From Acidimicrobiia bacterium (lineage in GTDB: Bacteria > Actinomycetota > Acidimicrobiia > Spongiisociales > JAENVV01), in assembly GCA_024637275.1 (NCBI GenBank), contig JAGXFS010000013.1, positions 1 to 48,805 on the forward strand: DNA of 48,805 nucleotides, given 5' to 3'. Below the pieces are notes generated by a model. The model worked only from the letters and a program-made list of their open reading frames with translations, did not search any database and was not told the origin of the DNA. A program made the position numbers and the translations under genes. Numbering within the stretch: the first letter of the stretch is position 1; every line of letters starts with the position of its first letter. Below, piece after piece: positions 9,123-16,674 of this stretch.

Positions 9123-10016
9123 TCAGGTGACCCAGATACGTGGTGGCGAAGTGAGTACGTCGATTAACTCTTGTTCGGGAGATCCCGGGCTCGGAACCGC
9201 GTTGTAATCGAATCGGACGCGTGGTGGCAACGAAACCAGGATCGACTCGGTCCGACCGTCAGTTTGCAGGCCGAATTTTGTGCCCCGGTCGTGGATGAGG
9301 TTGAACTCGACGTATCTTCCCCGTCGTTGATGCTGCCATCGTTCCTGGGCCTCGCCGTAGGGAGACTCCTTATGGCGATCGACGATCGGCAGATAGGCGT
9401 CGGCAATGGCCGATCCGAGATCGCTCTGTAATGCCAGCATCGAATTGACGTCGGTTTCGTGGTCGAAGAAGATGCCTCCGATCCCCCTGGACTCTCCACG
9501 GTGGGGAAGCCAGAAGTATTCGTCGCAGGTTGTCTTCCACCGTTGGTAATCGCCGGCTTCGTGCCTTTGGCAGGCTTCGCTCAGGGTCCGGTGGAAATGG
9601 AATGCGTCCTGATCAAAGTAGTAATAAGGGGTGAGATCGGCTCCGCCACCGCACCAGGCGGTCCCGGTATCGGTTTCGAAGTAGCGAAGGTTGGCGTGCA
9701 TCGTTGGGATGTAGGGGTTCCGGGGGTGGAGAATCAGTGATACCCCGGTGGCGCCGAACCAGGATGCCTCCACGCCGAGATGTTCCGTGAGTTTTTTCGG
9801 GGCCGGACCTTGGACGGCTGAAACGTTGACGGCGGCTTTCTCAAACACTGCGCCATCCGAAAGTACCCGGGTCAGACCGCCACCGCCTCCAGGGCGATCC
9901 CACGCATCCATATCAAACCGGCCGCCATCGATCGACTCGTAACGGGCAATCAGGTCGGACTGAATACGGCGGTAGAGGGTTTCTGCTTCGTGGAAGGTTT
10001 TAGAGAGTGGTGCCAC
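9123..10016 (-). CDS. hemF: Oxygen-dependent coproporphyrinogen III oxidase HemF
   Basis: HemF performs the same oxidative decarboxylation as HemN but uses molecular oxygen. The sequence is well conserved: DRPGGGGGLTRVL, the HANLRYFET strand, GGADLTPYYYF and the C-terminal LPPRVRFDYN are all visible in 297 residues. The start appears to be a GTG at 10014-10016. It lies 60 bases downstream of hemH and 47 bases upstream of hemA. HemF is unusual in a coproporphyrin-dependent pathway, so its presence argues that this operon runs through protoporphyrin IX. Confidence 0.94.
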   Translation of the reverse strand: MAPLSKTFHEAETLYRRIQSDLIARYESIDGGRFDMDAWDRPGGGGGLTRVLSDGAVFEKAAVNVSAVQGPAPKKLTEHLGVEASWFGATGVSLILHPRNPYIPTMHANLRYFETDTGTAWCGGGADLTPYYYFDQDAFHFHRTLSEACQRHEAGDYQRWKTTCDEYFWLPHRGESRGIGGIFFDHETDVNSMLALQSDLGSAIADAYLPIVDRHKESPYGEAQERWQHQRRGRYVEFNLIHDRGTKFGLQTDGRTESILVSLPPRVRFDYNAVPSPGSPEQELIDVLTSPPRIWVT

Positions 10017-10076
10017 GAGGGCCTTTGCTCCGATTCTCGTGTGCCGCGATGGTACCCGGGCGGTGTCAGGCTGACC

Positions 10077-11123
10077 TCAATGGGCGGCTCGTGCCATCTG
10101 AGCCACCGCGTTTGCCCATGGTGAGCTGGCGTTCACACAGGGGATCCGGAGCAATTCGGAGCCTCCGGCTTCAGCCCACTGCTTCTTGCCGCGAATCCCG
10201 ATCTCTTCGATCGTTTCGAGACAATCCGCCGTGAATGCCGGGGTCAGAACCGCCAGCCGACGCACTCCCTGCCCGGTCAATTTCGGCATGATGGTGTCGG
10301 TGTGAGGTTCGATCCAGCGTTGCCCGGCGAGTAGCGACTGGAACGTGGTCGTAAACGACCCCGGCTCCAGGTTCAACAGACCGACGAGGCCCCTCGTGGT
10401 GGCAAAGCATTGGGCTCGGTAACAGGAGCGGTTCGTACGGTTCAGCTCGTCGCAACACGACGCCGATCCGAGACACCAATCGGTTGATGGATCGGATTTC
10501 TTTATCTGGCTCTCGGGTAGCCCGTGGTAGCTGAACAGGATGTGATCAGGGGCGAAGTCCTCCAGAAGCGGTTTGGCGATATCGGCAGCTGCCTGCAAGA
10601 AACCCGGATTGTCGAAGAATGGACCCACCGTGACCACGTCAGGCACGTTCGTTCGGCCACCAACGATTTCGAACGTTTTGGCGAGCGCCGAACCACTGGA
10701 AGCTGATGCGTACTGCGGAAAGAGCGGAATGATCACCAACCGGCCGCAACCCTGAGCGATGAGTCCTTCGATGGCGGCGGCGAGGGGCGGGTTTCCGTAC
10801 CGCATGCCAAAGGCCACGCGATAACCCTCACCGAGAATGGTTTGCACGTGCTCGGTGAGCGCCGCGGTATGCACAGTGAGAGGGGAGCCCTCAGCGGTCC
10901 AGATCTTCTCGTACGCTTCGGCCGACTTTTTCGGTCTGAAGGGGAGGATGATCGCGTTGAGGAGGAGGAATCGAGCGATGCTGGGCATGTCAAGCACGCG
11001 AGGATCAGATAGAAACTCTCGAAGGTATCGGCGTACATCCGGAATCGCCGGCGATTCCGGGGTGCCGAGCTGAATCAAGAGGAGGCCGGTTGGTGATGAG
11101 CTGATAGGCAGGGAACTAGACAT
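10077..11123 (-). CDS. hemH: Ferrochelatase HemH with internal cysteine cluster
   Basis: HemH inserts ferrous iron into the porphyrin to finish heme. QLGTPESP at the N-terminus, the catalytic histidine in SYHGLPESQ and the acidic segment TPAFTADCLETIEE are diagnostic. Five cysteines fall within 23 residues just after the histidine (about residues 217-239), a pattern like ferrochelatases that hold an internal [2Fe-2S] cluster; ligand identity is inferred. I start at the ATG at 11123; a TTG three codons upstream is possible. It is the promoter-proximal gene of the operon. About 180 bases separate it from the divergent gene at 11304, so the heme promoter should lie in that gap. Confidence 0.93.
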   Translation of the reverse strand: MSSSLPISSSPTGLLLIQLGTPESPAIPDVRRYLREFLSDPRVLDMPSIARFLLLNAIILPFRPKKSAEAYEKIWTAEGSPLTVHTAALTEHVQTILGEGYRVAFGMRYGNPPLAAAIEGLIAQGCGRLVIIPLFPQYASASSGSALAKTFEIVGGRTNVPDVVTVGPFFDNPGFLQAAADIAKPLLEDFAPDHILFSYHGLPESQIKKSDPSTDWCLGSASCCDELNRTNRSCYRAQCFATTRGLVGLLNLEPGSFTTTFQSLLAGQRWIEPHTDTIMPKLTGQGVRRLAVLTPAFTADCLETIEEIGIRGKKQWAEAGGSELLRIPCVNASSPWANAVAQMARAAH

Positions 11124-11303
11124 GGCGGGCAAAGTACATTGGTCGGTTCGTTATCGCTAATCCGCCGCGGTTGAGAGGCAAGCAGGGTGAGCGTCTGGGG
11201 TCGTCGCCACCAAGCGCCTGACCAGCACACATAGTTGCTGTCCATACCGCGCCGGTACTAGCTTCGTTGCCTTACGGTACTCCAAGGGCGAGGAACGATC
11301 CCA

Positions 11304-11657
11304 GTGACCCATACCCAGACTTCCGACGTTCCCGCGACGCCGCAAGCAGAAATCGGCGAGGCATCGGGAAGGGCCGAAAGAGCCTTTTCTCTGTCGCTGA
11401 TGGTGTCAGCCGTTCGGTGCATCCTGGCATACGTAGTTCTTCCGTTTGTGACGCCTTTCATCGGCCTGGCCAGCGGGGTGGGGCCGGTTGTGGGGATTGG
11501 AATCGCGCTCGTTGCGCTTGGAGCCAACGCGATCAGTCTCCGTCGATTCTGGCGGTTGCGACATCCGTGGCTCAAACCGGTGGCGGTGCTCCACTTCTCC
11601 GTCATGACCTTGCTAGTAGTTCTCATCTCTACGGACATCTCGAAGCTGGTGTCCTAG
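11304..11657 (+). CDS. Small membrane protein, unrecognised
   Basis: This 117-residue protein has a polar N-terminus (about 25 residues), then three likely membrane helices: roughly residues 30-50, 55-77 and 92-112, separated by the basic loop RRFWRLRHPW. The start is a GTG at 11304 with a weak AGGA upstream. It is transcribed divergently from the heme operon across about 180 bases. I do not recognise the family. Codon use resembles the heme genes, so I treat it as a real resident gene rather than cargo. A role beside heme synthesis is possible only by position. Confidence 0.7.
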   Translation: MTHTQTSDVPATPQAEIGEASGRAERAFSLSLMVSAVRCILAYVVLPFVTPFIGLASGVGPVVGIGIALVALGANAISLRRFWRLRHPWLKPVAVLHFSVMTLLVVLISTDISKLVS

Positions 11658-11919
11658 AAACCGAGACGGCCTGAATCTGTCTCTGAGGTGTTGACTGGGG
11701 AACACTTCCGGGCTTCGTCATTGCGGCCGGTTGCTGAGCTTGCGATTGGTCGCATCGCGGCACGAGACGAGCTACCCGATTATGCCGATTGGGGCTGCCA
11801 CTGACCATCGCAGTTGACATGCTGCCCAGCCGCCCGGGACATCTCCCGGAGGCAATAGCCGCCAGTGTTCCCCCGCGCATAGAGCCAGAGAGACGGCATC
11901 ACAGGATCGACAGCCAACG
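11658..11919. other. Gene-free stretch with decayed coding remnant
   Basis: No intact gene is visible. On the plus strand a short frame (about 11695-11805) reads like protein, including the run AIGRIAARDELPDYADWG, then meets stop codons. It may be the stump of a decayed gene; I cannot assign a family. Confidence 0.3.
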
Positions 11920-12097
11920 CCTTCCATCGCGCTTCCATCGCGCGAGAGGATGCGATGGGAGGGGCAACAACGCGACATGACGAGAAGCGAAAACAGCCTC
12001 TGAGCAGGCATTTTGCGGATATCCCCAGGTCAGAGGTCTGGCTCTTCTCGGGCTCATAACCCGAAGGTCGCAGGTTCAAATCCTGCCCCCGCTACGA
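11920..12097 (+). repeat. Repeat unit B: hairpin, arm and tRNA-Met 3' half
   Basis: This is a full copy of the dispersed repeat. It starts with a twice-repeated TTCCATCGCGC and a hairpin CCATCGC/GCGATGG (11935-11958), continues with the arm that includes CGCGACATGACGAGAA and CCTCTGAGCAGGCATTT, then CCCCAGGTCAG. It ends in the tRNA-Met 3' half at 12048-12097, which is base-for-base that of unit A. The 5' half of the tRNA is missing. It lies on the same strand as the other units and immediately precedes a terminator. Confidence 0.8.
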
Positions 12098-12134
12098 AAA
12101 TGAGAAGGAGGCCTGCAGGGCCTCCTTCTCATTT
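12098..12134 (+). terminator. Intrinsic terminator after repeat B
   Basis: A perfect 16-bp inverted repeat (AAATGAGAAGGAGGCC and its complement) with a five-base loop follows unit B directly and ends in ATTT. The stem sequence differs wholly from the terminators after units A, D and the 15.1-kb tail. Confidence 0.8.
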
Positions 12135-12455
12135 CTGGCCCGACGTAAGCAGGATTTGAACTGTGGTGAGGCGTGCCCCAGAGGGCACGTGCGAAGAAAC
12201 GATAGAACTGTAAATCGTGCCCCCGCTCGGGCGTTTTGGTCGGGCGAAGCCCGGCCGGGACGTCGGACAAACCACTTGCTGGGCGAGATGCTGGATCTCC
12301 AAGATCTGGTTAGATCCTGGCCCGCTACGAATGAAACGGCAGGTCGCGGACCGACGGCCTCTCGTTTCCTTTGGCTCTCATCGAGTGCATATCAAACCAT
12401 GTCAAACATGTTCAAACTGTGGTTTGGATACTCTGTTGATCGAGTGGTCGGCTGG
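12135..12455. other. Region with degenerate tRNA-tail fragments and TCAAAC repeats
   Basis: No gene is supported here. AAGCAGGATTTGAAC near 12147 is a reverse-complement T-arm remnant. GATCCTGGCCCGCTACGA at 12313-12330 is another degraded tRNA acceptor tail on the plus strand. From about 12390 to 12420 the motif TCAAAC occurs three times (ATATCAAACC, TGTCAAACAT, GTTCAAACTG). The same motif recurs near 13888, on the other side of the fic gene, which recalls arm-type recombinase binding sites. Confidence 0.4.
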
Positions 12456-13733
12456 CTAGGTTGGTGGACGGTTCGGAGCGGGTCGGTTTGGCGGGTCGGC
12501 TTGGGTGTCGCCGGTCGGGCTGGCGAGTGACCGTTCGAGGTAGGTGAACAGATCCAGTACACCGATGGCTTCGAATACTCGATAGCGCTCTTTGCCGATG
12601 TTGCGTTGCGTGAGCACCCCTGCTTCGGTGAGACGGTTGATGGCCGCTCCGGTGTTCACCTCAGATCGTCCGATCAGATTGGCGGCCGACGCAACGGTCA
12701 CGATCGGGGCGCCAGGTAGCATGGCGAGGAGGTGATCGACTGATGAGTCCCGGCGAATCCGCCCGACCTGTTGACGCCATTCCTGTTCAAGAGTCTCGAT
12801 CTGTGATGCGTAATGGATGGCGTCGATGCATGATCGCCTGGTGGCGGTGGTGAACGTGCGGAGCCACCCGTGTGCGGCGCGAGATCGTTCGGCGGATCCT
12901 GGCAGTGACAGGTGTCGGAATTCGGTGAGGCCCCGGACGTAGTCCGATGCCCAGGTGGCGAGAATGAGACTGACCGGTGGGACGAATCGCGGTGCGAGTC
13001 CTCTTCGGTGCAATACGACATGGATGATGGCGCGCCCGGTTCGTCCATTGCCGTCAGCGAATGGGTGAATCGTTTCGAATTGGGCATGGGCGATCGCCGC
13101 TTGGACGAGTGGCGAGTGGTCGTCACTGTTGATGTACTCCAACAGGTCGTCAACGAGATCGGGGACGAACCGGGGCGGGGGAGGAACGTAGGCGGCGTTA
13201 CACGGGTTGTAGGTGCTGCCACCGATCCAGTTCTGTTCAGACCGGATGATGCCACCCAGGTCAGCATGGCGGGTTGTGTCCATGAGACGTCGGTGGATTT
13301 CGAGCAGATTGTCGTGGGTGAACGGGGCGTCGGTAGCTGCTGACTCGATGGCGGTTTCCATGGCCGTGATGTTGCCAAGTATCTCGACGGCGAGCTGATC
13401 GGCGGCGTCGCCCCCGAGTGCGATGGCGGCCTCGGCGCGCAGCAGCCGTTGGGGAGCGGCATCGAGCCCCTCGATCCGAGATGACCCGACCGACTCTGCC
13501 CGGAGAAGAAAGCGGGCCAGGCCTTCAAGACTTACGTGTGCGGTATCGGTGTCGTTGAGGTCACGGATGGCCATTTCCGCGTCGGAGATGTCCGCCGAGA
13601 GGTCGCCCGCAAGCTCAAGCGGCCAACCTGCTAGCGGATCCGGTATGTAAGCGTCGTATGAGCAGCCTTGTCGATCGCGACGGCTCATCCCCTCGAAGTG
13701 GGGTTCCCACCGTTCGCGAACAAGTTCGGCCAT
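12456..13733 (-). CDS. fic: Fic family AMP-transferase with N-terminal inhibitory motif
   Basis: Fic proteins transfer AMP or another nucleotide-derived group onto protein hydroxyls. The catalytic motif HPFADGNGRTGR is intact, with His223 as the general base. The inhibitory helix motif SSRIEG (Ser84-Gly89, pattern S/T-x-x-x-E-G/N) lies N-terminal to the Fic core, which makes it a class II, self-inhibited enzyme. The C-terminal 90 residues look like a winged-helix (VASAANLIGRSEVNTGAAINRL), as in many actinobacterial Fic/DUF4172-type regulators. The protein is 425 residues and starts at ATG 13733. It stands alone between two tRNA-tail repeats, with no antitoxin gene beside it. Confidence 0.88.
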   Translation of the reverse strand: MAELVRERWEPHFEGMSRRDRQGCSYDAYIPDPLAGWPLELAGDLSADISDAEMAIRDLNDTDTAHVSLEGLARFLLRAESVGSSRIEGLDAAPQRLLRAEAAIALGGDAADQLAVEILGNITAMETAIESAATDAPFTHDNLLEIHRRLMDTTRHADLGGIIRSEQNWIGGSTYNPCNAAYVPPPPRFVPDLVDDLLEYINSDDHSPLVQAAIAHAQFETIHPFADGNGRTGRAIIHVVLHRRGLAPRFVPPVSLILATWASDYVRGLTEFRHLSLPGSAERSRAAHGWLRTFTTATRRSCIDAIHYASQIETLEQEWRQQVGRIRRDSSVDHLLAMLPGAPIVTVASAANLIGRSEVNTGAAINRLTEAGVLTQRNIGKERYRVFEAIGVLDLFTYLERSLASPTGDTQADPPNRPAPNRPPT

Positions 13734-13760
13734 ACGTGAATCTCCAGGGCTTTAACTAAC

Positions 13761-13775
13761 GGTTATACTGTAACC
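13761..13775. promoter_or_regulatory. Palindrome upstream of fic, possible operator
   Basis: GGTTA-TACTG-TAACC is a perfect 5-bp inverted repeat 28 bases before the fic start codon. Read on the minus strand it includes TATAAC, which could serve as a -10 element. The C-terminal winged-helix of Fic makes autoregulation conceivable. No experiment supports this. Confidence 0.35.
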
Positions 13776-14017
13776 ATAGCTTACGGGATGTGTAGTGGAT
13801 AGTTGGTGACCTTGTTCGTCGTCCATGCGGAGGAGCGAGCACGTTCAGGTCTGTCCCCAGAATCCTCAGCTGCTAGGCAGGTGGTGTCAAACACCTATCA
13901 AACGAACGACGCCGGACTCAACGGCACGTGCCCGCACGGACTTGGCTGCCTTCCGGAGAATTGGCGGACTCAAAGACTGTGGCGCGATCCAATCGTCACG
14001 AGAGCGAATTCATGAAA
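13776..14017. other. Intergenic region before repeat E
   Basis: No gene is supported. GTGTCAAACACC and TATCAAACG near 13885-13905 repeat the TCAAAC motif seen near 12400; GTGT/ACAC gives a small palindrome around it. Nothing else stands out. Confidence 0.3.
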
Positions 14018-14066
14018 CTCGCTCATAACCCGAATGTCGCAGGTTCAAATCCTGCCCCCGCTACGA
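14018..14066 (+). repeat. Repeat E: partial tRNA-Met 3' half
   Basis: CTCATAACCCGAATGTCGCAG and the following T arm and acceptor strand match units A-D, but the conserved hairpin arm upstream is absent and the 5' side of the anticodon stem is degraded. The spacer after the acceptor tail (AATGTGC) equals that found in unit D, where a second acceptor tail follows at once; here an insertion sequence separates the two tails. Confidence 0.65.
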
Positions 14067-14072
14067 ATGTGC

Positions 14073-15117
14073 AACTGACGATGGTGGTTGACACCTAGGG
14101 TCTCAGTTCGTGCCCTCGCTGTAGGGTGAGTTTGGCACTGTTGTTGTCTTTTGTCTCAACCTTTCGTAGGGGGTCTGGCCATCGAGGCCGCCATGAGGCC
14201 GGTTGAAGTTGTAGAAATCCTCCCACTCTTGAAGCTTGTCATTGAATACTTGGGCATCGTCGATGACGATCCCGTCAAGCATCCGGTAGAACTCCTCATT
14301 GTCGATCCGATGGGACCGTTCGACTTTGCCGTTGAGTCGGGGAGTTGCGGGTTTGATATAGATGTGGTTGATGCCACGATCCAACACGTGATAGTGGAAT
14401 TGGGCCACGACGTGGGGCACTCGCCACCATTATCCGTTTGGATCGCATCGACTCGAAACGGCAACTGCGCGAGAAGGTAATCGAGGAACTGGATGGCGGT
14501 TTTCTGATTGCATTTCGGGTAGATACGCAGAACCCGTAACTGGGTGCAATCGTCGATGGCAGTGAACTGATAGAACCGTTTCCCAGCACCACCAACCGGC
14601 GTGATGAACTTGACGTCAACCTGGACAGCGTGTCCCGGTTACTGCTTTTCATAGCGTTTCCACCGTTTCTGATGACCCTTGTGTTTTTGAGAAGCCGGCA
14701 ACCGATTCATGTCGAGACGAACCAGGATTCGCCATACCCCTGAGTTAGAAATGGTGATGTCGTGATACCGCTTCAGATACATGGCAATCTTGGCCGGCCC
14801 GAAATGGTAGTTCTGTCGCAAGTAGATGATCTTGCCGACCACCTCAGCATCGGTAGCGCCGGGACTCCGATGCGGCCGCGACGAACGGTCTCTGAGTCCC
14901 TGAAGACCTTGATCTTCGTACCGATTGCGCCACTTGTAGAACGTTGGGCGAGTGATCCCGAAGTACCGGCACGTCTGAGCCACGTTGCCGGTCACTTCCT
15001 CAGCATGCTCCAACACCGCCCGACGGTGATTCACAAGCCGACGCTGTTCCTGTTCAGTCATCGATTCTCCTTTGTCATAAGAGAACCTAAATGTAAACAA
15101 CCTCCGTCAGTTCTATA
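14073..15117 (-). mobile_element. Insertion sequence, IS481 type, decayed
   Basis: A roughly 1.04-kb element is bounded by imperfect inverted repeats of about 32 bases: 14073-14104 begins AACTGACGATGGTGGTTGAC, and the complement of 15080-15111 begins AACTGACGGAGGTTGTTTAC; both end in TCTC. It encodes one transposase on the minus strand, which is broken. Comparison with unit D (33877-33899) shows the empty site: two tRNA acceptor tails separated only by AATG. A 3-base TGC on both flanks may be the target duplication, which would place the right edge near 15117. Confidence 0.75.
14103..15061 (-). pseudogene. IS481-family transposase, nonsense and frameshift
   Basis: The N-terminal part (ATG at 15061) has the helix-turn-helix segment QTCRYFGITRPTFYKWRNRY, and the C-terminal part has the DDE integrase core (VQVDVKFITP, AIDDCTQLRVLRIYP, IQTDNGGE, then YIKPATPRLNGKVERSH). 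Two lesions inactivate it. An in-frame TAA at 14639-14641 follows RWKRYEKQ and precedes PGHAVQVDV with no loss of frame. A one-base frameshift near 14420-14430 follows TDNGGE, after which HVLDRGINHIYIKP continues in another frame. A strong helper or readthrough is unlikely; the element is probably dead. Confidence 0.85.
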
Positions 15118-15132
15118 CTGCCCCCGCTACGA
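15118..15132 (+). repeat. Isolated tRNA acceptor tail beyond the IS
   Basis: TGCCCCCGCTACGA recurs just past the right end of the insertion sequence and leads straight into a terminator. It corresponds to the second acceptor tail of unit D, so the IS split a pre-existing double tail. Confidence 0.6.
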
Positions 15133-15136
15133 ACAA

Positions 15137-15170
15137 AGGCCCTGGTCAGAGCGTTTTCTGACCAGGGCCT
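15137..15170 (+). terminator. Intrinsic terminator after the 15.1-kb tRNA tail
   Basis: A 13-bp perfect stem (AGGCCCTGGTCAG with its complement) encloses an eight-base loop containing TTTT. Its stem is unrelated in sequence to the other tail-associated terminators. Confidence 0.7.
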
Positions 15171-15687
15171 GGTCGCATCAGAGGCTGAACTTCTAACGGA
15201 TCTTCTAACGAGTTCTAACGAATTGCTACCGGTTCTCGTCAGTACTCTCGGCCTTGAAGGGCCCTGTGAACCGAGTAATGATCATCTGCGGCAAGCGTAC
15301 GACGACCGGGTTGTCAGGCGGGATCTGTCCCGCCGAGGCAATCTGGCGAGCGTCTGGCGTGCAAGCACGCTTGGGTCCCTGGCCAGCCGTTCGCCGAGTT
15401 CCGGATCCCGGTTCGCATCCTGAGCCCACAACACCGGTGCCAGGGCGCGGAGAGTTGAGTTGCGCTGGCCGGGCGAGAACTGAGGGTCGGAGACGGCCAA
15501 GCGTCACCTCAAGGACGCACCCATGAGCGTCCGGAGTGACTAGTTCGTCTGGACGATTTCGGGGTACAGGTACGACGACCTGTGATATCGTGTGAGTACC
15601 GGGCGGGTCCGCCATAGACCAACGCGAACCCGGTCGTCATAACTCTTGGGGTATCTCTATGCGACGACGCAACGAAAGAGGTCGACA
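15171..15687. other. Intergenic region with possible gene fragment
   Basis: No complete gene is supported. On the minus strand 15282-15500 reads as a 72-residue open frame with natural-looking composition (for example RDPELGERLARDPSVLARQT), which could be the remnant of an unidentified protein. Three near-identical TTCTAACG(A/G) motifs (TCTAACGGATC, TCTAACGAGTT, TCTAACGAATT) cluster at 15190-15225. Confidence 0.3.
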
Positions 15688-16674
15688 GTGATTGAATCCA
15701 GTCCAAGGTACGGCCCAGTCAATAAGCGCAACGTGATGATTGTTGCGGTGGTCTCTCTCTTAGCTTTTTTGGTTGGTAGTCCGTTATTGCGGGCGCAGAC
15801 GTCCCCGGTCGGCCTGGGGACAGCCGACGGGTTCGCTGTTCTAGCTGGTACGACCATCACCAACACCGGCCCGACCACCATCACCGGCGATGTCGGTTTG
15901 CATCCGGGTACCGCGGTCACCGGGTTCGATTCGGTGACGTTGAACGGTGCGCTCCATGAAACCGATGCCGTCGCCGAGCAGGCCAAGGTTGACCTGGTTA
16001 CCGCGTACAACGACGCAGCGGGACGGACACCGGCTACTACCGTGGCCACTGAGCTTGGCGGACAAACCCTGACCGAAGGCATTTACAACTCAGCCGACGG
16101 CACCTTTGGGATAACCGGAACGCTGACCATCGACGCCCAAGGTGACCCCAACGCCGTTTTCGTCTTTCAGGCGGCAAGCACGCTCATCACAGCCTCAGCG
16201 AGCACCGTCAACCTCATCAACGGCGCCAGCGCTTGCAACGTTTTCTGGCAGGTCGGCAGTTCAGCCACCCTTGGAACCACTAGCTCGTTCATAGGGAACA
16301 TTCTGGCGCTGACTTCGATCACCCTCAACACCGGAGCGACGATCGAGGGCCGGGCGCTGGCACGAAACGGTGCTGTCACATTGGACACCAACACCATCAC
16401 CGGAGCGGCCTGCATCACTTCCGCTCCGACCACGACGACCACCGTTGCCGGCACCACAACGACCACCGTTGCCGGCACCACGACTACCACCCTGGCACCG
16501 CCCGTGGGCGGAGTCGACACCGGTGGTGGTTCGACCTCAGGCGCTCAGGCCACGACCCTGCTCGTCGGCGGGACCGCTCTGCTGGCCGCCGCCGCCGGGG
16601 TGTTCGAGGCTCGCCGCCGGCTCAGCAACCGTCGGTCGGATCAGGCCGGACCAGACCCAACAATTGGACGGTGA
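15688..16674 (+). CDS. DUF3494 (ice-binding-like) surface protein
   Basis: This 328-residue exported protein has a signal helix (about residues 14-33, MIVAVVSLLAFLVGSPLL, ending near AQT). A DUF3494 beta-solenoid domain follows (about 40-250: GFAVLAGTTITNTGPTTITG, then VFVFQAASTL and SLTSITLNTGATIEG-like strands). A threonine-rich linker with two TTTTTVAG repeats leads to a C-terminal hydrophobic helix and a basic tail (EARRRLSNRR). This is the layout of a sorted wall protein, but no LPXTG is present; VDTGGGS sits where it should be. I prefer GTG at 15688, six bases after AAAGAGG, over a TTG at 15646. The next gene, a sortase, overlaps its end. The fold is known in ice-binding proteins and adhesins; the ligand here is unknown. 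Confidence 0.85.
   Translation: MIESSPRYGPVNKRNVMIVAVVSLLAFLVGSPLLRAQTSPVGLGTADGFAVLAGTTITNTGPTTITGDVGLHPGTAVTGFDSVTLNGALHETDAVAEQAKVDLVTAYNDAAGRTPATTVATELGGQTLTEGIYNSADGTFGITGTLTIDAQGDPNAVFVFQAASTLITASASTVNLINGASACNVFWQVGSSATLGTTSSFIGNILALTSITLNTGATIEGRALARNGAVTLDTNTITGAACITSAPTTTTTVAGTTTTTVAGTTTTTLAPPVGGVDTGGGSTSGAQATTLLVGGTALLAAAAGVFEARRRLSNRRSDQAGPDPTIGR

Noticed and set aside
12735-13528. Long open frames antisense or shifted within fic, heme and other large genes
   Set aside because: They follow from high GC content and the codon bias of the real genes; none has a family motif or ribosome site.
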